From assembly GCF_964340395.1 (NCBI RefSeq), contig NC_135562.1, positions 24,257,360-24,321,359 of the forward strand: a stretch of 64,000 nt of DNA, written 5' to 3'. Shown here piece by piece: positions 34,119 through 46,128 of the stretch (position 1 is its first letter; each line of letters begins with the position of its first letter). This stretch comes from Glandiceps talaboti. Its lineage: Eukaryota; Hemichordata; Enteropneusta; Spengelidae. The notes below the pieces were generated by a model. That model worked only from the letters and a program-made list of their open reading frames with translations. It did no database searches and was not told where the DNA came from. The translations under genes were made by a program, and so were the position numbers.

Positions 34119-36362
34119 CGGGTCCATTCGATCAGCCATGGATGCGGTCAATTTATTGCACAATATCCTTTCCATGCATTTACAGAGAATAGATGTCAAG
34201 GCTACTGGTCTAAAATCATTACAAAGCTTAGCACTAGCTATTTTGGGGATGGGTATAATGGTCGATGTTTTCCAAATACAAGGAGTAAATTTGTTATTCA
34301 GAAATAGTTGGAAAAGCCTAGTAAACAAGGATCCTAGTTGCAAAGCGCATTCTTTGAAAACTCTACCTTTTAGACAATCTGGCCCGGGAGCCTTACAGGG
34401 ATTAACCCGTGAGAGAACCTTAGTTACTTCGTGACTCTGAATGGTAATCAGCATATTATCTAATTCTCGCTATCTGAAATACAATTCTATGCATCGCTAA
34501 GGAGTCAAATGGAACACAGTCTCGCGACCGCACTTGCATTTGTCGACACCTACACTTCTGGTCGCCTATGTCAATACACGTGAATGTTTCTTCCAAACAG
34601 ATTAATTTGTAACAAATAAGATAAACGCAAGTTTTAAGCTCATATAATTATGGAGGTGGGAAATTTAAATATGTACAGTATCTTTCCAGAGCAAAATTAC
34701 AAGAGATGTCTACAACTGAAAATGGGAAAGAAACATTCATGTGTATTAGCATAGCCGACCGGAAGTGTAGTTGTCGACATTAGAACGCGATGTCGCGGGA
34801 CTTCGTTCCATTTGACTCCACAGTGATGTGTAGAATTGTATTGCAGGTAGCGAGAATTTATCACAAAGTTCATCACATTCCTTTCTAAAATCTCGGATGT
34901 CAAAACGTGAATAAAATACATTTAGGTCATTCGCAAAAGCAATGGGATCATTACACTGTATACTTTGTTTTTGTTGTTTTCTACCCATCATCCTATTCAA
35001 GCCATTCCATGCTTCATAAGCATTACCCCCTCTAAACTTCTCTTCAACTTTACTTTTATATTTACGTTTTGCTATCTTAGCCTTACTCCTAAACTCCCCC
35101 TGTAACTGTTTAACCTGTTGCGTATCTTTCTCTACAAATGCAATTTTTTTCTGATTTGGACAATGCTTTAAATCTTTGCTTAGCCAGGGTTTGTTATTAG
35201 GAAAAATGCGTATTGTTTTTGTCAGGATAATAGAGTCCACACAGAATTGAATATAAGATGTGATGGTATCAGTCAAATTTTCGATATTTGTGCGACAGCT
35301 TTCAAAAAATACATCCCAGTCAGTTGTTTCAAAACAGGCCTGTAGCTGATCGATGCTGTTTGGTGTCCAGGTACTGTACTGATGTGTTCGCGGACCTTCT
35401 CGTTTAAGTTTTTGACGGTATGTTGGCAATAAATGTACAACATTATGATCTGATATACCAAGGGGAGGTCGACACTTAGCTGAAAATGCATTTGAGATGG
35501 TACCATAGCATTTGTCTAACACCTTATTCAATCGCGTCGGTGAAGACACATATTGGTGTAAGTGTGGCAGCTGTTTTGCGATGTCGCAGGTGTTAAAATC
35601 GCCGAGTAAGAACACAGGTTGGTCCACACACCTGTTGAGCTATCTATTGTAGCTTTCAGCTATGCGTTCAGCGGCTAATGTGTAGTCAGGGCCTGGTACG
35701 TACACGAGTATTATAATTGTAATCTGTCCATATTCACGTGGAAGGTAGAATGGTCTGAATGACACTGTCAAAATTTCAAAGTGCTTTGAGCTGATTTTTT
35801 CTCTGACTGTAAAGTTTGTTGCCCAGTTCTTATTAACAAACATACACAAACCACCACCAACTCATTTTTGAGTGATGTTTGTATCACGATCAAAGCGCAC
35901 AGTTATATACCCATCCAAATAAACTGCGGGTGTATCTTCTGATAGCCATGTCTTGGTGAAACAAAATAAACTACTTTGCTGAAAATCGCAGTCATATTTT
36001 GTGAGAACGACTAGTTCGTCCATCTTGTTCTGCAGAGAACGTACGTTTGACAAAGTGATAGCTGAAAGTGGAAGCCTGTTACCCCTTTTCCTCAACCTGT
36101 TTCTTATTCCACCCCTGGATCCTCTCTTTTTCTTGTGCTTAGATGTCATTCGTTCAAATTCTTGCCAATTAAGATTATTAGTCAGTGTCGATGCATCAGT
36201 ATTTCTCAAACTCAGCAGGTACTCACGTGTGTAGGTATACAAGATGGCGGGTGTTCCATTCTGAGCAGCAATTGTTGTCACAAAAACTGTTTTTGCGGAG
36301 TCCCAGACAATGCACAGGATTAACAAACACACCAAAAGTCTTCCAGACACATTCACATGCAT
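34119..36362 (-). pseudogene. Inactivated non-LTR retrotransposon (endonuclease and partial RT)
   Basis: All minus-strand pieces lie in one frame: 36362-35862 (LSNVRSLQNKMDEL, FTKTWLSEDTPAVYLDGY), 35849-35640 (CMFVNKNWATNFTVREKI), 35627 to about 34863 (FLLGDFNTCD, GISDHNVVHLLPTYRQKL, NKPWLSKDLK) and 34454-34119 (NPCKAPGPD, FRPVALTSILCKCMERI). These are the APE endonuclease, linker and first RT blocks. Two in-frame stops (TGA after NITQK near 35859 and TAG after AESYNR near 35637) disable it, and a MITE splits it at 34461-34857. The RT is cut off before the FxxxD and YADD blocks where F1 sequence begins. It belongs to a different lineage from the L2-like copy at 24.8-28 kb. Confidence 0.9.
34461..34857. 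mobile_element. MITE with about 100-bp inverted repeats inside a dead LINE
   Basis: The left arm (from 34461, ATTCTCGCTA, ACAATTCTA, GGAGTCAAATGGAAC, TACACTTCTGGTCG) is the inverted copy of the right arm ending at 34857 (GTTCCATTTGACTCC, TAGAATTGTATTGCAGGTAG, CGAGAAT). TTATC flanks both sides (34456-34460 and 34858-34862) as a candidate 5-bp target duplication. Element plus one duplication is 402 bp, so the LINE frame is the same on both sides. No ORF; superfamily unknown. Confidence 0.87.
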
Positions 36363-36539
36363 GCTTACAAAGTCTTAGAAGTCACTCTCTAGACATTACA
36401 GTGAAAATTTACACAATATACGGAGCCTGTGTGCCAAGGGTCGTGAGACAGTGTCACGCCCCTATCTTTAGAAGAAGCAAATGTTCTGCAATTTACTATG
36501 TAGCTGAAACTTATTGCTGACTAGTTTTTGGTGGGAGTG

Positions 36540-37165
36540 GCTTGCATAATTAATGATAATTTTCATACTTAATGATTTCACATGTGGCTATATATGCATA
36601 ACGGCTGCACCAAATTAAACAAAACTTGCTACATCTATGGATCATACAAAGATATAAAACCACTAAAAGATGTTAACTTGTGTCAAGTTAATTAAGAGCT
36701 TATTTGCATAATTAATGATTATTTGCAGCTCGTGTCATACATCCTGAATGGCTTTATCAAATTTGATGAAACTTGCCCAAGATATTTCAGTCATACAGAG
36801 ATATGATAGTTCTTAGATAAATTAAGTGCTGTAAATTAATAACTCAATTGCATAATTAACGAACTTTGGAAATTAGAGTCTAGACCAAGAAATACTGCAC
36901 CAAATTTGATGAAACTTGCCACAGATATTGATCATACACAGATATAAAAGTTCTTATCAAATTTAGTGGTGTCAATTAATTGCTCATTTGCATAATTAAC
37001 AAACTTTGACAATTAGGGCCTAGACCAAGAAATACTGCACCAAATTTGATGAAACTTGCTAAAGATGTTGACCGAGCAAAAATATAATGGTATTGATTCA
37101 ATTGCTAATTGGCATATTTTATGAACTTTTGCAATAAGAGATATATAGCCAGGACTGTACTGAAT
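36540..37165 (+). repeat. Diverged 140-bp tandem repeats with ATTTGCATAATTAA motifs
   Basis: About four units share CACCAAATTTGATGAAACTT, ACACAGATATAAAA-like and TTTGCATAATTAA segments, with TAGACCAAGA at 36881 and 37021. They resemble the F3 core in the TTTGCATAATTAAT block and may be a related family without visible ends. Confidence 0.7.
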
Positions 37166-37826
37166 TCAAGTGAACTTGCTACAGATATTGATTACACAAA
37201 GGTACGACAGTACAGAAAGACATTTCAAAGTCTCAGCAAGCACATTAACAACATTTCCCCTCATACGGGAGCATTTTCAGTTAATTTCTGGTTATATGAT
37301 GCTTTATATAAAGCAGTCACGTTTGAATGTGCCTATATGTCAATTGACATTTAATGTTATGGCTTTCATAGTTTTAGTATAAAGTATTTTTTATATAATT
37401 TCAATTTATCGATTACCATTTATCGCTGGTATACATTGTCAACATTTATGAACGCTTGATTTCCACTGAATATCATTTTATTCCCAACTTGAATGGAAAT
37501 AGTGACGTTGGAAAGATCAACGTCACATGATAAACACAAAGTTCGGGCCCAATTAAATTTTGCTCCTGCCCCATTAAAACTTCTGCCACCCCTTTAAATT
37601 TAAATACACATTACATCTGCTCAGAACTTTGATGTGTTCAGTCTGCATTTAATCAGAGACAGCCAACTACCCATTGTTTTACAAGGGGACACTTACATAC
37701 ATTCTAATACACTGTTGTCTGACAACTACAAATAATAAATGTATTTCATACCTACAAGCAAGTATGATACAATATAAGCATTATACAATGTCATTGACAT
37801 CGTACACTACACGTCCATTTGTACTT
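37166..37826. other. No feature seen
   Basis: Unique intron sequence. Plus-strand short frames (37109-37354, 37170-37382) have no domain. Confidence 0.55.
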
Positions 37827-39637
37827 CATACTAAATGATCATACTAAATGATCTACATTAATCATGTATTGTCTATAAATCATACTAAATGATCTACATT
37901 AATCATGTATTGTCTATAAATCATACTAAATGATCTACATTAATCATGTATTGTCTATAAATCATACTAAATGATCTACATTAATCATGTATTGTCTATA
38001 AATCATACTAAATGATCTAAATTAATCATGTATTATCTATAAATCATACTAAATGTTCTACATTAATCATGTATTGTCTATAAATCATACTAAATGATCT
38101 AAATTAATCATGTATTGTCTATAAATCATACTAAATTATCTACATTAATCATGTATTGTCTATAAATCATACTAAATGATCTAAATTAATCATGTATTGT
38201 CTATAAATCATACTAAATGATCTACATTAATCATGTATTGTCTATAAATCATACTAAATGATCTAAATTAATCATGTATTGTCTATAAATCATACTAAAT
38301 GATCTACATTAATCATGTATTGTCTATAAATCATACTAAATGATCTAAATTAATCATGTATTGTCTATAAATCATACTAAATGATCTAAATTAATCATGT
38401 ATTGTCTATAAATCATACTAAATGATCTAAATTAATCATGTATTGTCTATAAATCATACTAAATGATCTACATTAATCATGTATTGTCTATAAATCATAC
38501 TAAATGATCTAAATTAATCATGTATTGTCTATAAATCATACTAAATGATCTACATTAATCATGTATTGTCTATAAATCATACTAAATGATCTACATTAAT
38601 CATGTATTGTCTATAAATCATACTAAATGTTCTAAATTAATCATGTATTATCTATAAATCATACTAAATGATCTACATTAATCATGTATTGTCTATAAAT
38701 CATACTAAATGATCTACATTAATCATGTATTGTCTATAAATCATACTAAATGATCTACATTAATCATGTATTGTCTATAAATCATACTAAATGATCTACA
38801 TTAATCATGTATTGTCTATAAATCATACTAAATGATCTACATTAATCATGTATTGTCTATAAATCATACTAAATGATCTACATTAATAAATCATACTAAA
38901 TGATCTAAATTATTCATGTATTGTCTATAAATCATACTAATGATCTTCATTAATCATGTATTGTCTATAAATCATACTAAATGATCTAAATTAATCATGT
39001 ATTGTCTATAAATCATACTAAATGATCTAAATTAATCATGTATTGTCTATAAATCATACTAAATGTTCTACATTAATCATGTATTGTCTATAAATCATAC
39101 TAGATGATCTAAATTAATCATGTATTGTCTATAAATCATACTAAATGATCTAAATTAATCATGTATTGTCTATAAATCATACTAAATGATCTAAATTAAT
39201 CATGTATTGTCTATAAATCATAATAATCATGTATTGTCTATAAATCATACTAAATGATCTAAATTAATCATGTATTGTCTATAAATCATAATAATCATGT
39301 ATTGTCTATATATCATACTAAATGATCTAAATTAATCATGTATTGTCTATAAATCATACTAAATGATCTACATTAATCATGTATTGTCTATAAATCATAC
39401 TATATGATCTAAAAAAAAATCTGCACGAAAACCCATTTATGAATGCAGTGTTTTAAATAAATTAAATAAATAAAAAAAAAATAAATAAAATTAATCATGT
39501 ATTGTCTATAAGTCATACTAAATGATCTAAATTAATCATGTATTGTCTATAAATCATACTAAATGATCTACATTAATCATGTATTGTCTATAAATCATAC
39601 TAATGATCTTCATTAATCATGTATTCTGTCCATAAAT
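37827..39637. repeat. 41-bp minisatellite array
   Basis: About 43 units of 41 bp (TCTATAAATCATACTAAATG, ATCTACATTAATCATGTATT, G). The main variant is CTACATTAA versus CTAAATTAA. Shortened units occur at 38881-38890 and around 39210-39300. It is interrupted at 39411-39490 by an A-rich insert with AAATAAATAAA runs. Confidence 0.96.
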
Positions 39638-40222
39638 TCTGAAATTTGGTGAGATGTTTCTGAAAGTGTTATTCTGCAGATTTTCTTCAAAACAGTTTGA
39701 CAAAAATTGCCCTAGGAACAATGACCATTCCCTTAGCAACTCATACGGGCAGTATATTTTGGTCAAATAACAACATCATCTGGTAGGCAAGTGAGTAAAC
39801 ATTCAAAAAAATATATGCAAATATCCCTAGCAACCATGACCGTGCCCATAGCAACAGCCTAAAGGTCGTGTATTTCTCTAGATAACAACAGGGATTAATA
39901 GACAATTGGATAAACATTCAAAAAACGTATGTAAATCTGCCTAGCAACAAGACCATGCCCATAGCAACAACCAAAAAATCAACGTATATTGCAAAGATAA
40001 CAGGAATAGAAAGACATGAATAAACATTCAAAAAATGTATGCAAATGTGCCTAGCTACGAGACCATGCCCATAACAACAGCCAAATGATCACATATATTG
40101 GGAAGATAACGGGGATTAATAGATGATTGAATAAACATTCCAAAAATGTATGGAAATTTGCCTAGCAACAGGCCCATGCCCATAGCAACAGCCAAATAAT
40201 CATGTATATTGCAAAGATGGTA
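39638..40222 (+). mobile_element. F1 copy, 5'-truncated, core repeats
   Basis: It begins directly at the satellite edge with CTGAAATTTGGTGAGATG, then about four core repeats (CCTAGCAACAAGACCATGCC, CATAGCAACA). It stops near 40215 without the 3' end. Confidence 0.8.
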
Positions 40223-40574
40223 TCAATGATTTATTGTAGAAGGAGTGGCAATTTTAGGAATTTGTCAGCAGATTTTCTTGAAAGACATGCAGAATATTTG
40301 CAACGAAACTAAGGAAAATATATGCACCTGTTATGACTTTGCCAAAGATATAGATTTATTTGAATAGGTATAACAAAAGAAATTTACATACTAAAACTCA
40401 TCATACACACTGACTACCCAAGTTATTGACACTTTGACATTGAAAAGTGTTTTATTCACAGCACATGCTTAATTTAGTTAGTACATTTTTATACAAAATT
40501 TAGAACTTTATTTTTGATTCCTAAGCGTTCTTTTGCTACATATTAATTAAACTTAATTACTATGCAAAGTAGGG

Positions 40575-40790
40575 GTAAAGTAGAATTTTTGTGAAATAGT
40601 GACTATATTATAGAAGTACAATATTTTACCAACTTTCTGTGTGAAATGTGAAATAGTGTGTGTGATGCATCATATGAAACCACTAACCACTTTATTAAAG
40701 TATGTTAAAACACAACTGCATAGTGGAAGAGCTGAACAGCACAACCACTTCTCTACACATGTTACATAAACAAAACAAAACAAACATTCA
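40575..40790 (+). repeat. Dispersed direct repeat, copy 1
   Basis: It matches 42738-42915 through GACTATATTATAGAAGTACA, CAATATTTTACCAACTTTCT, AAACCACTAACCACTTTATT and CACTTCT(CT)ACACATGTTAC. Nature unknown. Confidence 0.75.
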
Positions 40791-40855
40791 TAAATTGTAA
40801 CCTAATTCCTGATAATCATTAATTATGCAAATTAATCACAGGTTAAAAGTTAGAA

Positions 40856-41122
40856 AATAATAATCTTATTTATACTGGATAGTTATAAGTATATAAATGC
40901 TTGTCTCCCAAGAAGTCCAGTGAGGGTCATCCTTCATGGGTTCAGTGTTAATGCAGGAGGAAACTGGAGTATTTGAGGAAAACCTGTGTTGTTCGGTAGA
41001 GTCAAACTGAACGACACTCTTCTCACTTACAGTGTGGTATATTTAATCAAACCCTGAATGGGTTTGAACCCTGACCACAGTGGTAAGAAGCAAGTGGTTT
41101 AACCACTCGGCCACCAACAACA
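40856..41122 (-). mobile_element. tRNA-derived SINE, full length
   Basis: On the minus strand the head reads TTGGTGGCCGAGTGGTTAAA: TGGCCGAGTGG fits the Pol III A box (TRGYNNARNGG). About 34 bases further GGTTCAAACCC fits the B box. The spacing and A box resemble a Leu/Ser-type tRNA. The body contains AGAGTGTCGTTCAGTTTGAC, CCAGTTTCCTCCTGCATTAA and CCTCACTGGACTTCTTGGGA, ending in an ATTATTATT tail. Transcription would be by Pol III and mobilisation by a partner LINE, which is not identified here. Confidence 0.82.
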
Positions 41123-42737
41123 TCAACAAGCTGTATAGGACACATGCATTGATGTATTTACAGATACATGAAATTTAAGCATGTACTATTAAGATATTGC
41201 CTAATTACCATTATTTATGCAAATAAATTATTTCATTTGAATTGAGCCAGCCTTTTTTGGCAAAACTGACACAGACAGACAGACATCACTAATTTACATT
41301 TTAACCTTCTTGGGTAACTGTGGTAAATTGCAAAGCCAACATTGTAGTTAGATGTTTTACAGTTAATACCTATAAGTATAAGGTAGACATGGATGACAAT
41401 AAGTAGCTGGAGGGAAAGATAGAGAAAAACACACAAAATCCATGTATGGTTGATTAAATATTTACAAATAGTGTTCAAAGTCATCAATAAATGATGATGG
41501 TCACATCTCATACGGACTCAACCATCTGTCAATGAAAAATGTGCATTTTTGATACAGTGTGATGATACAAAATTAATAATAATAATCTATTTATTTATTG
41601 ATTTTATCTATCCACCACTCCCACCCCTTCCCCCACCAAACTAATGTTTCTTACTACTTACAGTGGATGAAGCAACAAATCTTGCTTACATCATCAAACC
41701 AAGATCTTGAAACAGTCAGTATAAAAAACAGGTACAGGCCAGGTGCAGGTCAGGTCAGGTCAGGTTTAGACTGAATAATTTTTGTAGGTTCACATTCAGA
41801 TCCAAAGATGTGAATCTGTCATTATATTTGTTGTAGATTTTCGGTTAGTTTTTATCAGGTTATTGTTTCTCAGCAGTTCGCCACCAAGTACCTTTTTCAT
41901 TCCAAATTGCCATGCACTTAGTGTCTTCAGTTTATATTTTTCACATCGATTTCATAATCGGTCTTGTACGTAACGAGTGCGTTCAAGAGCAAAAAACGTT
42001 TTGCCAGTGCTTGGCACAGGACAACTACAGGCACTCTTAAAATGTTGCATGTGAAAAAAAATATGGCAGACACTCATATGGGAAAATAGTCACATTTTGT
42101 TCAGTTTCAGTATTTATTGATAACACAGGATGATTTGCAAAACTAAAATATACCATTGGAATATGTTTAGGATAATAATGTATGAAAATGACTTGGCTAA
42201 ACGAAGTGACAAAACGTCTTGGAATATTAGTCAAAGGGTGACATATCTGTTGACCGTAGCCATATGTCTTGTTAAACTTTGTTTGAAGAGTTGTTTTCAT
42301 GTTCCTATTCAAGCTCTAGCATGAGTGACTGACTGTCTGTCTGATGATTGCAGTGAAAACTGCTGAACATGATGAATGTTTTTGACACATACTAATAGCT
42401 TTCCATTGACTAGTCTAGTCTATCTTTTCTCAATTTCAAGAGCATATTCTCCACTTTGAGACTGTTGTTAAAATCATATGTCTACATTCCTCCGACGTGC
42501 TTTTTAAAAAAGTTCCACTGTCATCAAAAGCTGCGCGGTGCTCAAGGGTTAGGTTGATTCTCCATTGTCCATCCATCAACCTTTCTACTTTCTTCTTCTC
42601 CTCTAAAGCTGCCTGGTCAGTTGACCTGAAATTTGGTGTGTAGGTGTCATTTCATGAGCAGATATAAATAAGTTCAAGACAAGTTGATTGGGTCATTTTT
42701 ATCCAAATTATGTCTAAAAATAGAAATCTTATAATTC
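41123..42737. other. No gene seen
   Basis: It includes a short (GGTCA)n run at 41745-41764 and ATTT-rich sequence at 41577-41620. The segment at about 42590-42735 (AAAGCTGCCTGGTCAGTTGA, CTGAAATTTGGTGTGTAGG) resembles the conserved box of the F families and may be a decayed relative. Confidence 0.5.
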
Positions 42738-42915
42738 TTGTAAAATGATGACTATATTATAAAAGTACAATATTTTACCAACTTTCTGTGCGAAATGTGT
42801 TCTATAGTGTGTGTGTGATTCATTACATGAAACCACTAACCACTTTATTACTTTGCTAAAACAAAACTGCATAGTTTAAGAACAGAACAGCAGAACCACT
42901 TCTACACATGTTACA
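42738..42915 (+). repeat. Dispersed direct repeat, copy 2
   Basis: Partner of 40575-40790, about 2.15 kb downstream in the same orientation. Confidence 0.75.
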
Positions 42916-43750
42916 AAAGACAACAACGATAAAAAAAACCAGCAGAGCTATTCTGACCGATAGGTCGCTTTGTTCTTTGTTGATGCATGCTTTTGGCATG
43001 CAATGAATTTTATTTTCAACATGATCCTGGAGCCAACTTCACATACATGATTGTATCCGGATGTTTCAAAAGCATGTCAACAGAAGGTGCGGGCCAACTT
43101 CATTTCAGACCTGGTGGCTCTAGCAGGTGACTGTTTCACAACTGGAAATCAGTCATCATAACTCAGAGGGTAAATCTTTGGCAGTTTGCAAATATTTATA
43201 AAAACATTGTGAAAATTAATATACGTCCTTATTATTTGTCAAGATGTTATGTTAACGTTAACGCATTCCAGATGAAGAGGTCAGAGGTTATTCAGTGGGC
43301 GACATAAATAGTCTTTAGAATTGAATAGTTGAAACATTGTGTGTAATAATAAGAATATTTCAAAGTTAGCCTTATTTTCAATCTGTTACATATGAATATT
43401 CAAAATTACACTTTAATATATATTGATACATATATGTTGCATCAAGTGTCAATGAAAGGCAAAAAATCAGGTCAGGTGATGGGTACATTCTATAGCTTAT
43501 AATTGTTGATTTTCATCATTGGGCATCTACCATTTAAACTCATTTCTTTTGTATGCGATGTAACAAATAGTAGGATTTGATTTGAAAATACTCCCATAAG
43601 CTGAGTGGCCATAGTATCTTTAGTGGAACTGGGGGCTACTCACAAGGACCCAACATAAAATGTGATAATTTATGTTTAGTTGACATGTACTGCAAGTATT
43701 ATTTAAATCTATAAACACATGTTTATACAGGTATTGACTATTCTAGTAGC
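42916..43750. other. No feature seen
   Basis: Unique AT-rich intron DNA. Confidence 0.55.
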
Positions 43751-43830
43751 ATTTTTAACACAACTAAACTGACATTCAGTAGTGCTATAGGGATCGCCTG
43801 GCATATGTCTGACTGACATAAATCAACTGT
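43751..43830 (+). mobile_element. F1 5'-end fragment
   Basis: TAACACAACTAAACTGACAT with partner TTCAGTAGTGCTATAGGGAT, then a decayed GTCT region. Only the 5' end remains. Confidence 0.65.
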
Positions 43831-43921
43831 AAGAGTAGTCCATCTACAATGCTGATATGTGTCTACAATAACTCTCACCTACACTCAGCTTGTTATACTA
43901 GCTATTCAAATTAGATAAGAT

Positions 43922-45284
43922 AGCTATACTCCAAAAATACCACCAATGGTGTTGTAGCACAACTGTACAGTTTTTAAAAATGTTTATCCATATGCTAGTC
44001 CATGATAACAATAGATGTTCACTTGTTGAATGACTATCCAGTTGCCTATCCAACCATGTTGCTATCTTGCGATATACACATCATTTGGCTGTTGCTATGG
44101 GTGTGGTCATGTTGTTAGATATATTTGCTTACATTTTTGTATGTTTTGGTTCACATGTGTATGAATTCCTGATATTATCTTTGCAACATACGTGATTTGG
44201 CTGTTGCTATGGGCATGGTCTTGTTGCTAGGCATATTTGCATACATTTTTAAATGTTCATTCATTTGTCTTTTCAATTCCTGTTGTATCTTTGCAATGAA
44301 CATGATTATTTGCTGTTGCTATGGGCGTGGTCTTGTTGCTAGGCATATTTGCATACATTTTAAAATGTGTATTCAATTGTCTATTAATCCCCGTTGTTAT
44401 CTTCCCAATATATGTGATCATTTGGCTGTTGCTATGGGAGTGTCATGGTTGCTAGGCACATTTGCATACATTTTTTGAATGTTTATTCATGTCTTTCTAT
44501 ACCTGTTATCTTTGCAATATACATGATCATTTGGTTGTTGCTATGGGTGTGGTCATGTTGCTAGGCAAATTTAGATACATTTTTTGAATGTTTATTCAAT
44601 TGTCTGTTAATCCCTGTTTTTATCTTTGTGAAATACACAACCGTTTGGCTGTTGCTATGGGCATGGCCATGGTTGCTAGGGATATTTGCACACATTTTTG
44701 AATGTTTATTCACTTGTCTACTAGAAGATGTTATCTGACCAAAAAATACTGCCATTAGGTTGTTGCTAAGGGCGTGGTCATGGTTGCTAGGGCCAATTTT
44801 GTTAAAATGTTTTGAAGAAAATCTGCAGAATAACACTTTTAGAAAACATCTCACCAAATTTCAGACTCATTGACCAAGTAAGTACTTTTTGAGATAGAAG
44901 TTTTTGACCATAATCAACATTTTTACACCTAATTTGCATATCACTCATGAATCATTGTATGCTTAATATTTCTTCGTCCATACATCCCTAGATGCATTCC
45001 CATTAAATTTCAGCCCAATCTGGAATTATAGATTTTTGACTAAAAAGACATATTTTTAGCCCTAATTTGCATATTACTGATGGGACCATCATGTCATGAA
45101 CACTTCTTAGTAAAAATACCCTGAAGAATGTTTCAACCAAATTTCAGCCCAGTAGTTTTTGAGTGTAAGATTTTTGACCAAAAATCACATTTTTTGACCC
45201 AAATCACAAACCGATGGTAAGATCTTTTTGATTGGAACAATTTCACAACTAGACACCCTAGGTAATGGACCCATCAAATATTAA
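43922..45284 (-). mobile_element. F1 copy, minus orientation
   Basis: It begins with the reversed F1 3' end (AATACCACCAATGGTGTTGT, AGCACAACTG), runs through about six reversed core repeats (GGCTGTTGCTATGGGCATGG) and the reversed single-copy region. It stops at ACCCATCAAATATT, where a plus-oriented F1 copy begins. The 5' hairpin and microsatellite are missing. Confidence 0.87.
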
Positions 45285-46007
45285 ATTAAGATTTGTTCAT
45301 GACATGATGATTCCCCAAGTAATATGCAAATTGGGGCTAAAAATGTGTCTTTTTGGTCAAAAACCTATAATTCCAAAACTACTCAGCACATTGGGCTGAA
45401 ATTTAAAAGGGATGCATCTGTGGGTATCTAGATGAAGAAATATTAAGTATATAATGATCTCATCAGTAATATACAAATTAAGTGTAAAAATGAGAATTGT
45501 GGACAAAAATTTATCTCAAAAAGAACTTGGTCAATAAGACTGAGACTTGGTGAGATGTTTCTAGAAGTGTTATTCTGCAGATTTTCTTTAAATATTTTGA
45601 TGCAATTGGCCCTAGCAACCATGACCATGTCCTTAGAAACAACCAAATGGTTGTGTATTTCACAAAGATAACAGGGATTAATAGACAATTGAATAAACAT
45701 TCAAAAAATGTATTCAATTTGCTTAGCAACAAGACAACGCCCATAGCAACAGCCAAATAATAATGTATATTGCAAAGATAACAGGAATTGAAAGACAAAT
45801 GAATAAACATTAAACAAATGTATGCAAATGTACCTAGCAACAAGCCCACGCCCATAGCAACAGCCAAATGATCACATATATTGCGACAATAACGAGGATT
45901 AATAGACAAATGAATAAACATTTTAAAATGTATGCAAATGTGCCAAGCAACAAGACCATGCCTATAGCAACAGCCAAATGATCGCGTATATCGCAAAGAT
46001 AGCAACA

Positions 46008-46012
<5 letters not shown>
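45285..46012 (+). mobile_element. F1 copy, plus orientation, 5'-truncated
   Basis: It begins TTAAGATTTGTTCATGACAT and runs through four core repeats. Together with 43922-45284 it makes a long imperfect inverted repeat meeting near 45284. Confidence 0.85.
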
Positions 46013-46056
<44 letters not shown>

Positions 46057-46128
46057 TGTGTGCGTGCGTGTGTGCGTGCGTGTGTGCTTGCGTATGTGCG
46101 TGCTTGTGTGCGTGTGTGTGTGTGTGTG
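46013..46128. repeat. GT/GC microsatellite
   Basis: (GT)n with GTGC and CTTGC interruptions. Cys-Val and Thr-His runs in open frames here are artefacts. Confidence 0.97.

Noticed and set aside
36236-36250. YY1-like AAGATGGCGG in the dead LINE
   Set aside because: It lies within coding sequence of the endonuclease ORF region and not at a defined 5' end, so a promoter role is not supported.
37827-39637. CRISPR-like regular repeats
   Set aside because: Units are contiguous with no unique spacers and the context is eukaryotic. This is a minisatellite.
41047-41118. tRNA gene
   Set aside because: A and B boxes are present, but the sequence continues into a SINE body and ATT tail, and no full cloverleaf is evident.
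41745-41764. AGGTCA half-sites suggesting a nuclear-receptor element
   Set aside because: They overlap in a 5-bp GGTCA microsatellite, so they lack the spacing of a real direct-repeat element.
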